Source of the DNA: Streptomyces sp. MNU76
Lineage (GTDB): Bacteria > Actinomycetota > Actinomycetes > Streptomycetales > Streptomycetaceae
Reading direction: 5' to 3'
Assembly (NCBI RefSeq): GCF_020982545.1
Contig: NZ_JAJKLK010000006.1
Location: 124,001 to 188,000, forward strand
Length of the DNA: 64,000 nt
The notes beneath the pieces were generated by a model. It was not told the origin of the DNA and did no database searches. It saw nothing but the letters and a program-made list of their open reading frames with translations. Shown piece by piece: positions 50,321 through 59,735 of the stretch. Both the position numbers and the translations under genes were made by a program. Positions within the stretch are counted from its first letter, which is position 1. The number at the start of each line of letters is the position of its first letter.

Positions 50321-50989
50321 TCACGCGGCTTCGCCGATGGCTACCGGCATCTCGGCGAGGCGCCACTCCAGCATGCCGTCGGACAGCCGCACGGCTCGCC
50401 GCCCGCGGGCGTTGAGCAGCCGTACGGCGTCGTGGGCCATGACGCAGTACTCGCCGCGGCAGTAGGCGACGACCTCGGTGTCGGCGGGCAACTCGGCGAT
50501 GCGGTCGGCGAGTTCCTCGACCGGGATGGAGAGGGCGCCGGGGATGTGCCCGGCGGCGTATTCCTCGGCCGGACGCACGTCCAGGACGACGACCTCGCCC
50601 GCCTGCGCGCGGGCCAGCAGTTCCTCGCGCCCGACGCCCTCCGGCTGGTCGTCGCCGAGGTAGGCGGTGCGGGCGGCCTCGACGCCTGCCTGGTGGGTCT
50701 GGGCGACCCGGCGCAGCAGGGCGTACAGGGCGGAGACGTCGTCGCCGGCCAGCCGGTAGTGGATGCGTACGCCGTCGCGGCGGGTGGACACCAGCCCCGC
50801 CTGCTTGAGGGTCTGCAGATGCGCGGAGGCGGTGGTCAGGTTCAGCCCGGCCGCCTTGGCGAGGGCGTCGACGGTGCGCTCGCCCTGGGCCAGCAGGTCG
50901 AGCAGCTCCAGACGCTTCCCGCTGCTCAGCGCCTTGCCGGTATGGGCGAAGGCGTCGTACAGCGCCGACTTGCGCGCGGGGTCTCTCAT
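50321..50989 (-). CDS. ArsR-rhodanese fusion regulator
   Basis: 222 aa from ATG 50989 (GGAGG six bases upstream; ATG 51001 contains it). ArsR winged helix at 1-110 (KRLELLDLLAQGERTVDALA, AGLNLTTASAHLQTLKQAGL) and a rhodanese domain at about 120-215 (GEVVVLDVRPAEEYAAGHIP, GALSIPVEEL, VAYCRGEYCVMAHDAVRLL). Cys177 and Cys182 sit at the active-site loop; the ArsR part has no Cys, so any persulfide sensing must use the rhodanese. Divergent from the metallo-hydrolase gene, which fits a persulfide-responsive regulator of sulfur-detoxification genes; inference. Confidence 0.88.
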   Translation of the reverse strand: MRDPARKSALYDAFAHTGKALSSGKRLELLDLLAQGERTVDALAKAAGLNLTTASAHLQTLKQAGLVSTRRDGVRIHYRLAGDDVSALYALLRRVAQTHQAGVEAARTAYLGDDQPEGVGREELLARAQAGEVVVLDVRPAEEYAAGHIPGALSIPVEELADRIAELPADTEVVAYCRGEYCVMAHDAVRLLNARGRRAVRLSDGMLEWRLAEMPVAIGEAA

Positions 50990-51075
50990 GACGTCCTCCA
51001 TAAATCCATGGAATATTATATCCGTGGCCGGGCGCCCTGACCACCCGCCGCCTACCGTGACGCCAGGAGGACGCG
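50990..51075. promoter_or_regulatory. Divergent operator region of the ArsR-rhodanese module
   Basis: 86 bp between divergent starts with an AT-rich core ATCCATGGAATATTATATCC (near 51004-51023), then GTGG. Repeated ATCC(A/G)TGG boxes in inverted/direct order suggest the ArsR binding site covering both promoters. Confidence 0.55.
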
Positions 51076-51807
51076 ATGGGCTTCGCCGACGATCACCTGA
51101 TACCGCTGGTCGACGAGGGGCTGGGCAACAGCGCCTACCTCGTCGACCTCGGCGACCGACGGGCCCTGGCGGTGGACGCGAGCCGTGATCTGCGCGCCCT
51201 GCGCACCGCCGCCGCACGGCGCGGACTGAGCGTCGCCTACGCCGCCGACACCCACCTGCACGCCGACTTCCTCACCAGCGCCCTCCAGCTCGCCGCCGAC
51301 GACGGCGCGACCGTCCTGGCCTCCGCCGCCGGACACCGCGCCTTCCCCCACACCGCGCTCACCGACGGCGACGAGACAGACCTGGGCGGCCTGACACTGC
51401 GGGCCCTGGCCACCCCCGGCCACACCGACGAGCACCTGTCCTTCCTCCTCCTGGACGGCACCCATGAGCTGGGCGTCTTCACCGGCGGCTCCCTCATCGT
51501 CGGCTCCGCCGCCCGCACCGACCTGCTCGGCGCCGACCGCGCGGACGAACTCGCCCGAGCCCAGTACCACTCCCTGCGGCGCCTGACCCAGCTACCGGAC
51601 ACGACCGCTGTGTGGCCCACGCACGGCGCCGGCTCCTTCTGCTCCGCTCCGCCCGGCGCCGAACGCACCACCACCATCGGCGCCCAGAAGCAGGCCAACG
51701 CCCTGCTCGCCGCGCCGGACGAGGACAGGCCTTCGGCGCCACCAAGGCCATCACCAACTTCTTCGCCGGCACCCTCTCCGACCGCTACGGCCGCAAGCCG
51801 GTCCTGA
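51076..51807 (+). CDS. Metallo-beta-lactamase-fold hydrolase, C-terminally truncated
   Basis: 243 aa. Metal ligands of the persulfide-dioxygenase/glyoxalase-II type: THLHADFLTSAL (HxHxD), ATPGHTDEHLSFLLLDG, GVFTGGSLIVG, and WPTHGAG. In the ETHE1-like and MBL-rhodanese family a rhodanese domain normally follows; here the match ends at LLAAPDED (about 51727) and the last 25 residues (PSAPPRPSPTSSP...) are antisense-like junk from the fused MFS read in another frame. Divergent from ArsR-rhodanese. It may be folded and active as a hydrolase, but its original C-terminal domain is missing. Confidence 0.85.
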   Translation: MGFADDHLIPLVDEGLGNSAYLVDLGDRRALAVDASRDLRALRTAAARRGLSVAYAADTHLHADFLTSALQLAADDGATVLASAAGHRAFPHTALTDGDETDLGGLTLRALATPGHTDEHLSFLLLDGTHELGVFTGGSLIVGSAARTDLLGADRADELARAQYHSLRRLTQLPDTTAVWPTHGAGSFCSAPPGAERTTTIGAQKQANALLAAPDEDRPSAPPRPSPTSSPAPSPTATAASRS

Positions 51808-52793
51808 TCGCCGGCTGGCGGATCGCCCTGCCCGTGCCCGCCATGCTCGCCTGGGGCCCGACCTGGGGCTGGATCATCGCCGCCAACGTCCTGCTCGGCA
51901 TGAACCAGGGCCTGACCTGGTCCACCACCGTCATCATGAAGATCGACCTGGTCGGCCCGGAACGCCGCGGCCTGGCCATGGGCTTCAACGAGGCAGCCGG
52001 ATACGTCGCGGTCGCCGCCACCGCCATGGCCACCGGCGCCATCGCCGAACACGCCGGGCTGCGCCCCGAGCCCTTCCTCCTCGGCGCCGCCTATGTCGTC
52101 CTGGCCCTGGGCCTGTCCACCCTCGCCGTCCGCGAGACCCGCGACCACGCCCGCGCCGAGGCCGCCCACCACCCCCGACAAACAGGCTCCGATGCCGAGT
52201 TGACCACCAGCCAGATCGCCCGCCTCACCAGCCTGAGCGACAAGGCCCTGTCCGCCGCCAGCCAGGCCGGCATGGTCAACAACCTCAACGACGCCCTCGC
52301 CTGGGGCATCTTCCCCCTGCTCTTCGCCACGCACGGCCTGTCCATCGCCCAGATCGGCGTCCTCGCCGCCCTCTACCCCGCCGTGTGGGGCGCGGGCCAG
52401 ATGCTCACCGGCTGGTGGTCCGACCACATCGGCCGCAAACACCTCATCACCGCGGGCATGCTGCTCCAGGCCGCCGCCATCGCCCTCGTCGCCGCCGGCA
52501 CCACCTTCTCCGTCTGGGCCACCGCCCAGGTCCTGCTCGGCATGGGCACCGCGCTGGTCTACCCGACCCTCCTCGCCGTCATCGGCGACGTCGCCCACCC
52601 TGCCTGGCGCGCCCGCTCCGTCGGCGTCTACCGCCTGTGGCGCGACGGCGGCTTCGCCGTCGGCGCCCTCCTCGCCGGAATCCTCGCCGACGCCTACGGC
52701 CTCACCACCGCCATCTGGGCCGTCGCCGCCCTGACCGCCGTCTCCGGCCTCGTCGTCGCGATGCGCATGTACGAGACCCATCCGCGCACCTGA
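51727..52793 (+). pseudogene. MFS transporter missing its N-terminus
   Basis: About 354 residues from helix 2 onward: AFGATKAITNFFAGTLSDRY, GRKPVLIAGW (motif A), AANVLLGMNQGLTWSTTVIM, MGFNEAAGYVAVAATAMATG and to the end MRMYETHPRT. The first ~60 residues and start are missing because a deletion joins it to the hydrolase gene in another frame. The open frame continues back to 51612 only by chance. Some family members are sulfur-oxyanion or nitrate-type permeases next to MBL genes; function unknown. Confidence 0.8.
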
Positions 52794-53092
52794 CCACCCT
52801 CGGACGTCACCGTGCCAGAACCCCGTCCCGACCCAACGCCTGGGTGGAACGCCTCTTCGAGTTCCGGACGGCCCCCGCTCCCCCGTTCCGCATGTACCGC
52901 GCGGCAGGACCCGCGAGCGATCACCCCGTCGAGACGTGACACACATCACGCCACCTGATGCAATTTTTCCTCTGCGCAATGATTCACCCGGCGCGCTCGT
53001 CCGTACCTCCTGGCGACCGAGATTCACTCCCCGGCGGATCCCTCGCGCTCGCGCCCCGAACGGGGTCCCGCGTCCGCACGCCAGGAGGAACC

Positions 53093-53854
53093 ATGCGCAT
53101 CCCACGTACCGCAGGAGCCATCTTCATGAGCGGCGGCCTCCTGATGACGGTCGTCGCCCTCGCCTACCCCGCCATCCTGGGAGTCGAGAAAACGGCCACC
53201 TCGACCGAGCGCGTCATCGCCACCACGCCGTTCGGTCCGTTGACGGAGGCCGACCGGGACTTCGTCATCAAGGTGCGCTCGGCGGGGCTCTGGGAGTATC
53301 CGCTGGGCGAGATGGCCATGGAGCGCGGTACGACCCCGGAGATGAAGGAGGCGGGCGAGCATCTGGTCGTCGGGCACGCCGGTCTCGACGAGATGTGCCG
53401 CAGGATCGCCCCGGAGCTGGGCATCACGCTCAACAACCAGGCGAGCCCGCAACAGCAGCAGTTCGTGGCCACCGTGGACGCGGCCACCGGCAAGGAGTTC
53501 GACTCCACCGCCGTGCAGATCATGCGCGTCACGCACGGCCAGATCTTCCCGGCCATCGCCAAGATCCGCGCCAGTACCCGCAACACCCTGGTGCGCCAGC
53601 TCGCCGACCTCGCCAACGACACCGTGCTCGACCACATCACCGTGCTGGAGAAGACCGGCCTGGTCAATCACGAGAACGTCAACTACCAGCAGACCAACCC
53701 CCCGAAGGTGCCCGAGGAGCAGGCCACCCCGCCCGTGCCCCAGCCGGGCGCTCCCATGGTCGTCCTGACCCCGCGCCCGGACCTGGACGTCAACACCGCC
53801 GCACCGACCGCTCCCCCGAGCCCTTCGGCGTCGCCGTCCACCGGGGAGGAGTGA
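53093..53854 (+). CDS. DUF4142 family exported protein
   Basis: 253 aa from ATG 53093 with AGGAGG upstream. Signal/membrane helix 5-28 (RTAGAIFMSGGLLMTVVALA), then a DUF4142 four-helix bundle of the ferritin-like type at about 48-195 (LTEADRDFVIKVRSAGLWEY, PLGEMAMERGTTPEMKEAGE, VVGHAGLDEMCRRIAPELGI, VDAATGKEFDSTAVQIMRVT, HGQIFPAIAKIRASTRNTLV). A Pro/Thr-rich C-terminal tail may cross the wall. Function of the family is unproven. The 299 bp before it (52794-53092) hold no gene. Confidence 0.85.
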   Translation: MRIPRTAGAIFMSGGLLMTVVALAYPAILGVEKTATSTERVIATTPFGPLTEADRDFVIKVRSAGLWEYPLGEMAMERGTTPEMKEAGEHLVVGHAGLDEMCRRIAPELGITLNNQASPQQQQFVATVDAATGKEFDSTAVQIMRVTHGQIFPAIAKIRASTRNTLVRQLADLANDTVLDHITVLEKTGLVNHENVNYQQTNPPKVPEEQATPPVPQPGAPMVVLTPRPDLDVNTAAPTAPPSPSASPSTGEE

Positions 53855-54090
53855 CACCGGCGTCCACCGCACCGGGTCGCCTCGGCCTCACGCCTGGCGA
53901 CCGAACAGGCGGCGAGGAGAGGGGCACTCCGGCCCGGCTCGTCACAGAGCACAGATACCGACCGCCCTCGGTGCCGGTCCCTGGCCCGCCTTCGACCAGG
54001 GTCACCACCACCGGCCGCACCTCACCCCGCTGGGTCAGCACCAGCCAGCCGATTCTGACTGGGGCTTTCCCGATCCGGCCGACTGCCGAC

Positions 54091-54135
54091 GCGACCTGTG
54101 CGACCTGCGGGACCTGCGGGACCTGTGCAGCCACC
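54091..54135. repeat. Short 9-bp repeats in the leader of the first hydrolase-fusion gene
   Basis: Five near-copies of CGACCTGTG/GGACCTGCG. They lie in the 345-bp gap 53855-54199, about 65-110 bp before the start codon of the fusion gene. No gene in this gap. Confidence 0.5.
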
Positions 54136-54199
54136 GTGACGGACACACCCGAATATCGCTCATGTGTACGCCCACAGAAAGGAGTTGTACGCTGCAAAG

Positions 54200-55432
54200 G
54201 TGAAGGGGGACAAGTATCGCTTCGGAGAGTTCGAGCTGGACCTCTCTCGGCGGCAGCTCCGTCGGACCGGCGAGCCGGTCCACGTCGAGCCCCGGGCCCT
54301 GGACCTGCTGTGTCACCTGGTCCAGCACCGGGACCGGGTGGTTCCGAAGAGCGAGTTGCTCGACGAGGTGTGGGGTGACCGCTTCGTCAGCGAGGCGGCC
54401 CTCACCACGGCGCTGCGGACCGCGCGTCTGGCCGTGGGCGACACCGGCAGCCGCCAGCAGCTGATCCGTACCGTGCACCGGCGGGGCTGTCAGTTCGTGG
54501 CGCCGGTGACAGCCGTCGGTGACGCCACGTCCGCGAGCACCGACCAGGGAACCGAAGTCGTCGGGACGACAGCCGACGGGCCGAGCGGCGCCGACCGTCA
54601 GACCATCCGGTTCTGCAGGGCCGGTGACGGCACGCGCATCGCCTATGCCGCCGTCGGCTCGGGCCCGCCCCTGCTCAAGGCGGCCAACTGGATGTCCCAC
54701 CTCGACCTGGAGTGGACGACCCCGGTGTGGTCGCACTGGCTGCGCGGGCTCGCCCGCAACCACCGGCTGATCCGCTACGACGAGCGCGGGTGCGGCCTCT
54801 CCGACTGGGTGGTGCCGCGCTTCACGTTCGAGGACTGGGTCGACGATCTGGAGACCGTGGTCGAGGCCGTGGGGCTCGACAGGTTCCCTCTGCTCGGGGT
54901 GTCGCAGGGCGGTGCGGTGGCGGTGGCCTATGCCGTGCGCCATCCGGAGCGGGTCAGCCGGCTGATCCTCGCCGGGGCCTACGCCCGGGGGCGGCAGGTC
55001 CGGGCCCGAAGCGAGACCGAGGGCGCCGAGGCGGCCCTCGACCTGGATGTGGCCCGGGTGGGATGGATCCATCAGGACCCCAGATTCCTGCGGGTCTTCG
55101 CCTCCCAGTTCCTGCCCGACGGCACACCGGAGGACTGGGACGAGTTCAGCGCTTTTCAGCGGCGCACGACCTCGCCGTCCAACGGGGTGCGATTCCTTGA
55201 GGAGTTCGCCCGGATCGACGTGTCCGACATCGCCCACAGGGTGGCCTGTCCGACGCTGATCCTCCATTCCCGCGACGACGAGCGGGTGCCGGTCTCCCAG
55301 GCCAATGAACTGGCCGCGCTCATTCCCGACAGCCGGCTGGTCCTGCTCAAGAGCCGCAGTCACCTGCTCACCGAGTACGAACCGGCCTGGGACGAGTTCC
55401 TGTCGCACGTCGACGCCTTCCTGACCGAGTGA
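54200..55432 (+). CDS. Winged-helix/alpha-beta-hydrolase fusion (copy 1)
   Basis: 410 aa from GTG 54200, chosen because the family sequence starts at KYRFGEFELD; GTG 54164 and TTG 54185 are also in frame and the ribosome site AAAGGAG fits imperfectly. Residues 1-102: an OmpR/CadC-like winged helix (RALDLLCHLVQHRDRVVPKS, ELLDEVWGDRFVSEAALTTA, QLIRTVHRRGCQFVAPV). Residues 140-410: an alpha/beta hydrolase with FPLLGVSQGGAVAVAYAV (Ser nucleophile) and RSHLLTEYEPAW (His). No membrane segment, so a soluble DNA-binding protein whose sensor is a hydrolase-like domain, which may bind or turn over a small ester. 405-residue paralogue at 56848, in the opposite direction. Confidence 0.88.
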   Translation: MKGDKYRFGEFELDLSRRQLRRTGEPVHVEPRALDLLCHLVQHRDRVVPKSELLDEVWGDRFVSEAALTTALRTARLAVGDTGSRQQLIRTVHRRGCQFVAPVTAVGDATSASTDQGTEVVGTTADGPSGADRQTIRFCRAGDGTRIAYAAVGSGPPLLKAANWMSHLDLEWTTPVWSHWLRGLARNHRLIRYDERGCGLSDWVVPRFTFEDWVDDLETVVEAVGLDRFPLLGVSQGGAVAVAYAVRHPERVSRLILAGAYARGRQVRARSETEGAEAALDLDVARVGWIHQDPRFLRVFASQFLPDGTPEDWDEFSAFQRRTTSPSNGVRFLEEFARIDVSDIAHRVACPTLILHSRDDERVPVSQANELAALIPDSRLVLLKSRSHLLTEYEPAWDEFLSHVDAFLTE

Positions 55433-55439
55433 GCCACCA

Positions 55440-55465
55440 CTCCTCAGCAGCCGAGAGCTGAGGAG
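55440..55465 (+). terminator. Terminator of the copy 1 fusion gene
   Basis: Perfect 9-bp stem CTCCTCAGC / GCTGAGGAG with an 8-nt loop, 7 bp after the stop. The rest of the gap to 56031 (about 570 bp) shows no gene. Confidence 0.75.
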
Positions 55466-56031
55466 CCGCCAGGCCGGGGGGCGGCCCGGCCGGCTGCGGG
55501 CCGAGGGATCGGTGGGCAGCTGTCCGGACCCGGGACGGCCGTGGCCAGGTCGTCAGCGACTCGGGCCGGCGAAGTCGGTCCTGGCGGCCTCGGCGCGCTG
55601 GGCGGAGAAGCCGACGGCCGTGTTCCTCCCCGATGACGGCGTCTTCCGAGTCTGCCCGCCCCGTACGTGGGCCTCCCGAAGTTGCCCGGCTCGATTTCCC
55701 GGGCAGGCTGTCGGCAGCCTACGGACGGCTGCGGCACCAGGTGCCGACCAGCCCGTGGGCCTCATCTCGCCGGCCTCGCACGCCGCCGTCGGCGTCCGGT
55801 CCGCCGGTCCCGGTGCGCACCCGCTCCCCGTCAACCCGGCTCACCGACTGAGCGCCACACCCTCAGCCCCTCCTCAGCCCGCCCTCAGGCGAGCCTCAGA
55901 CGTCCACCAAGTCTTGGCCGCCGACGAGCCCGATGCTTGAAGTGTGCCGGGCGGAGGGGCAGTCGTGAAGGCATCTCCCCCAGGCCGGCACTCACCTCAG
56001 ACGCAGGACAACGCGAGAGAAGGACACGAAG

Positions 56032-56496
56032 ATGCGACTCGACAACACCAGGACGTCCGGTCAGGCCCGGACTCGCCGGGGGCTGGCGCTGCTGATCGCG
56101 ACCGGGGCCGGGCTGGGCTCCCTGCTGCTGGGAACGGTTCCCGCGCACGCCAACGCCACCACCAAGCACGTCGCGGCGGACGGCATGTCCGTCCAGTTCA
56201 AGACGAGCGACAGCAGTCGCAACGTGCGGGGCAACATCACGTTCACCGTGAACGCGGACGGCAACTGGAGGATCGACGCGAACGCGACCAACCCGCGGCC
56301 CGCGGGCCGCAACGTCCACTGGGTCTGTGACCTGTCGTGGGACGCGTCGGACGTCAGGCACTCGACGGGCACGAAGTGGGTGCCCCGCAAGTCGACCCGC
56401 ACCCTCACCGCGGCGGCGTACGACCCCTTCGTCCAGGCGGACTTCGCCACCATCGCCGCCCGCGGGACGGCCGACTGCGACATCGTCATCGGCTAG
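56032..56496 (+). CDS. Small secreted protein of unknown family
   Basis: 154 aa. Twin-basic signal peptide (RTRRGLALLIATGAGLGSLL, LGTVPAHA, cut near residue 41). The mature part is about 110 residues, beta-rich, with two cysteines (WVCDLSW and TADCDIVIG) that could form a disulfide, plus SVQFKTSDSSRNVRGNITFT. I do not recognise a family. It lies between the two paralogous hydrolase-fusion regulators and could be their target; inference. Confidence 0.75.
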   Translation: MRLDNTRTSGQARTRRGLALLIATGAGLGSLLLGTVPAHANATTKHVAADGMSVQFKTSDSSRNVRGNITFTVNADGNWRIDANATNPRPAGRNVHWVCDLSWDASDVRHSTGTKWVPRKSTRTLTAAAYDPFVQADFATIAARGTADCDIVIG

Positions 56497-56565
56497 TCGT
56501 ACACCGTTTCCGCAGGCCGGCGGATAGGCGGGTTGGCGGGTCGGCCCGAGGAGACCATCGACGTG

Positions 56566-56590
56566 CGTGAAGTCGGCTGACGACTTCACG
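56566..56590. terminator. Hairpin after the small secreted protein gene
   Basis: Perfect 10-bp stem CGTGAAGTCG / CGACTTCACG with a 5-nt loop, 70 bp after the stop codon at 56496. The 257 bp to the end of copy 2 show no gene. Confidence 0.65.
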
Positions 56591-56847
56591 GACGTCCGGT
56601 CAGAACATCGCGGGGGAACGCGGACACACGAGGAGCATCTACTCCTGCCGGCCGTCACGGGCCCACCGGCCGAGGCTGTGCCGGTGGGCCCTCGCCCGTC
56701 GCTCACGTCCTCCATGTCCTCCCGGTGCCGCCACGGTCAAGCCGAACCGCCTGCGGCAGTGCCGGTGCGTTCGCCCGGCCGCCACGGCTGTGCACCGCGC
56801 CCCGCAGCGCCCTCCCGTCGTCGCAGTCGTTCCGTCTGCCGGGCGGG

Positions 56848-58065
56848 CTACTCGGAGAGGAAGTTGTGGAGGTGGGTGAGGAAGGTGGGCCAGGCCGGGT
56901 CGTCGGCCGTGAACAGGTGGTTGCGGCCTTCGAGCAGAACCAGCCGACTGTCGGGGACGAGCGTGGCCAGTTCCAGGGCCTGCGCGACGGGGACACGCGC
57001 GTCGTCGCGGGAGTGGATGATCAGCGTGGGGCAGGTCACCTCGTGTGCGACGCCCGAGACGTCGATGCGGGTGAACTCCTCCAGGAAGCGCAGGCCGTTG
57101 GCGGGCGAGGTCGTCTGCCGCTGGTACGCGGCGAACGCGTCCCACTCCGCGGGAGTGGCGTCGGCGAGGAACTGGGAGGCGAAGTAGCGCAGGAAGCTGC
57201 TGCTGTCCTGCGAACGCCATCCGGCGCGGGCGATGTCGAGGTCGACCTCGGCTGCATCACGCTCGGCCTGGCTGCCCGCACGGATCAACTGCCCACGGGC
57301 ATAGGCGGAGGTGAGGACCAGATGGCTGACCCGCTCGGGGCGAAGCGCGGCGTAGGCGACCGCCACCGCGCCGCCCTGCGACACCCCGAGCAGAGGGAAG
57401 CGGTCGAGGCCGACGGCATCGGCCACGGCATCGAGGTCGGCGACCAGGTCGTCGAGCGTGAAGCTGCCCATGTCCCATGAGGAGAGGCCGCAGCCCCGCT
57501 CGTCGTAGCGGACGAGCTGCCGGCCGCGGGTGAGACCGTCGAACCAGTGGGCCCACATCGGGGAGGTCCGGTCGAGGTCGAGGTGGGTCAGCCAGTTGGC
57601 GGTCTTCACCAGGGGCGGACCCTCGCCGGTGAGCGCGTAGGCGATGCGGGTGCCGTCGGCGGACCGGCAGAAACGGATGACCTCGCGGTCCGCGTCCGCC
57701 CCTGCCGGCCCCCCGGAGGCCGGGGGCGGGGCGGCCGGAGCGGTGGAAGCCACCGTGGTGTGCGCCACGAACCGGTAGCCGTGCGGACGTATGGTGCGAA
57801 TCAGCTGCTGTCGTGTGTCACTGTCACCGATCGCGAGACGGGCCGTGCGCAGCAAGGCGGCGAGTGCGGCCTCGCTGACCGCGTGGCCGCGCCCCATCCT
57901 GTCGCGCAGCTCGTCTTCGGACACGACGCGACCACGGTGCTCGACCAGGTGGCACAGGAGGTCCAGTGCCCGGGGCTCGACGTCGACCCACTGTCCGTCA
58001 TGACTGAGTCGGCGGCGGTCCGCGTCCAACGCGTACTGCCCGAACCGGTACACCGAGCTGTCCAC
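56848..58065 (-). CDS. Winged-helix/alpha-beta-hydrolase fusion (copy 2)
   Basis: 405 aa from ATG/GTG 58065 (MDSSVYRFGQYALDADRRRL). Winged helix 1-100 (RALDLLCHLVEHRGRVVSED, VSEAALAALLRTARLAIGDS, QLIRTIRPHGYRFVAHT), hydrolase 130-405 (RFPLLGVSQGGAVAVAYAAL, NHLFTADDPAWPTFLTHLHN). About half of the residues are identical to copy 1 across both domains, so the two arose by duplication with inversion around the small secreted protein. Soluble. The gene faces the 4-coumarate-CoA ligase-like gene on the same strand, 89 bp downstream of it. Confidence 0.88.
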   Translation of the reverse strand: MDSSVYRFGQYALDADRRRLSHDGQWVDVEPRALDLLCHLVEHRGRVVSEDELRDRMGRGHAVSEAALAALLRTARLAIGDSDTRQQLIRTIRPHGYRFVAHTTVASTAPAAPPPASGGPAGADADREVIRFCRSADGTRIAYALTGEGPPLVKTANWLTHLDLDRTSPMWAHWFDGLTRGRQLVRYDERGCGLSSWDMGSFTLDDLVADLDAVADAVGLDRFPLLGVSQGGAVAVAYAALRPERVSHLVLTSAYARGQLIRAGSQAERDAAEVDLDIARAGWRSQDSSSFLRYFASQFLADATPAEWDAFAAYQRQTTSPANGLRFLEEFTRIDVSGVAHEVTCPTLIIHSRDDARVPVAQALELATLVPDSRLVLLEGRNHLFTADDPAWPTFLTHLHNFLSE

Positions 58066-58154
58066 GCGAAAACTTTACAACGTCTTTTCATTCTGCGGGA
58101 GTTGGGGGCCTACCCCTGTCCCCCGAGCGCCGGACCCGCGAACTCGGACACCGC

Positions 58155-59735
58155 TCAGGAACGCGCCCGTTCCCGTTCCCGCAGTCGGCGCCGCAGGATC
58201 TTGCCGGAGGCCGCCTTCGGTACGGCCTCGATGAACTCGACCCGGCGGATCCGCTTGTACGGGGCGACCTGGCCCGCGACGTGGGCCTTCACCTCGGCGG
58301 CGGATATCGGCACCCCGGTCATGGGCACCACGAACGCCTTCGGTATCTCGTTGCCCTCCTCGTCGTCGACTCCGATCACGGCCGCGTCGGCGATGCCGGG
58401 ATGCCGTACCAGGATGGCTTCGAGCTCGGCCGGCGCCACCTGGTAGCCCTTGTACTTGATGAGTTCCTTGACCCGGTCGACGATGAACCAGTTCCCGTCC
58501 TCGTCGACCCGGCCGATGTCACCGGTGTGCAGCCAGCCGTCGGCGTCGACGGTCGCGTCGGTGTCCTCCGGCCGTCCGAAGTAGCCCTTCATGACCTGCG
58601 GCCCTCGGATCCACACCTCGCCCGGCTCGCCCTCCGCCACGTCCTGACCGGTGTCGGGATCGACCAGACGTGCCTGCGTCGACGGGAGCAGATGACCCAC
58701 GCACGCGACGGGCTCGTCCCGGTTGCCGTCGGCATGGATGTGCGAGGCGGGGGACAGCTCGGTCATGCCGTACGCCTGCCCGACCTCCACGCCCAGCCGG
58801 TCGGCCACCGCCGCCTGCAGTCCCGCGTCGAGCGGCGCCGCCGCGCAGATGACGCGCCGCAGGTGCGACAGGTCCAGTTTCCCGACCGCGGGGTGCTTGG
58901 CCAGCGCGAGCATCACCGGCGGGGCGACGTAGGCGTGGGTGATGCGGTCGCGCTCCAGGCTGGTCAGGAACGCGTCGAGATCGAACCGGGGGTGGACGTA
59001 CACGGTCGCGCCACGGCGCAGCGCGTTGTTGACCAGCGCGGTCAGACCGAAGATGTGGAAGAAGGGCAGGATCGCGATGACACGGTCGTTCTCGTCGACC
59101 CGATGCAGCCCGTTCAGCTGTTCGAGATTGGTGCACAGGTTACGGTGGGTCAGCATCACGCCCTTGGGTACGCCCGTGGTTCCACTCGAATAGGGCAGCA
59201 CGGCGACGTCCACGGCCGGATCGGTCGAGATCGCCGGCACGGGTCCGTCGTTCAGCAACGCGAGCACCGATCGATGACCGTCCGCACTGTCACAGAGCAG
59301 GATCTCCATGTCCCGGCCCGTCTGCCGCCGGACCAGCTCGACCGCGGCCCGCGCCGTCTCGACCAGCGGCGACACGCTCACCATCAGCCGCGCTTCGGCA
59401 TCGATCAGCTGCTTGGCGATCTCGGCGGGCGTGGCCAGCGGCGACAGTGTGGTCACCGTCCCGCCCGCGGCGGTGACCGCGTAGAGGACCACGGGGAACA
59501 GAACGGTGTTCGGCGAGTGCAGCGCGACCACGTCCCCCTTGGCGATTCCCTCGGCGGCAAGGCCCGCCGCGAGCCCGCGGACCAGCGCGGCCAGCTCGCC
59601 GTACGTCACCGTTCGTCCACTGGACACGTCCACCATGGCCGGCCAGGTTCCGCGCCCCGAGGCTTCACCGAGCACCCACTCGTGGACGGGACGATCGACG
59701 ACGGCGACATCCGGGTACTTGCTCCTGAAGATCAT
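58155..59735 (-). CDS. 4-coumarate-CoA ligase-like acyl-CoA synthetase
   Basis: 526 aa from ATG 59735 (GGAG upstream). ANL enzyme with P-loop LPYSSGTTGVPKGVMLTH, GQAYGMTELSP, DADGWLHTGDIG, VDRVKELIKYKGYQVAPAEL and Lys near the end in PKAASGKILRR, all catalytic features of acyl-CoA ligases. The YKGYQVAPAELE C-box is typical of plant-like 4-coumarate/cinnamate CoA ligases known also from Streptomyces. The reaction is ATP-dependent CoA activation of an aromatic or fatty carboxylate. In contrast to the FAAL at 10611, it has the normal CoA-ligase hinge. Substrate unconfirmed. Confidence 0.88.
   Translation of the reverse strand: MIFRSKYPDVAVVDRPVHEWVLGEASGRGTWPAMVDVSSGRTVTYGELAALVRGLAAGLAAEGIAKGDVVALHSPNTVLFPVVLYAVTAAGGTVTTLSPLATPAEIAKQLIDAEARLMVSVSPLVETARAAVELVRRQTGRDMEILLCDSADGHRSVLALLNDGPVPAISTDPAVDVAVLPYSSGTTGVPKGVMLTHRNLCTNLEQLNGLHRVDENDRVIAILPFFHIFGLTALVNNALRRGATVYVHPRFDLDAFLTSLERDRITHAYVAPPVMLALAKHPAVGKLDLSHLRRVICAAAPLDAGLQAAVADRLGVEVGQAYGMTELSPASHIHADGNRDEPVACVGHLLPSTQARLVDPDTGQDVAEGEPGEVWIRGPQVMKGYFGRPEDTDATVDADGWLHTGDIGRVDEDGNWFIVDRVKELIKYKGYQVAPAELEAILVRHPGIADAAVIGVDDEEGNEIPKAFVVPMTGVPISAAEVKAHVAGQVAPYKRIRRVEFIEAVPKAASGKILRRRLRERERARS

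Noticed and set aside
54164..54199. Longer start for the first hydrolase fusion
   Set aside because: The added residues (YAHRKELYAAK) do not match copy 2, whose homologous region starts at YRFG; the start remains uncertain.
58155..59735. A second FAAL partner for the PKS
   Set aside because: It has the normal CoA-ligase hinge and catalytic Lys, lies 44 kb away, and no ACP or PKS is adjacent.
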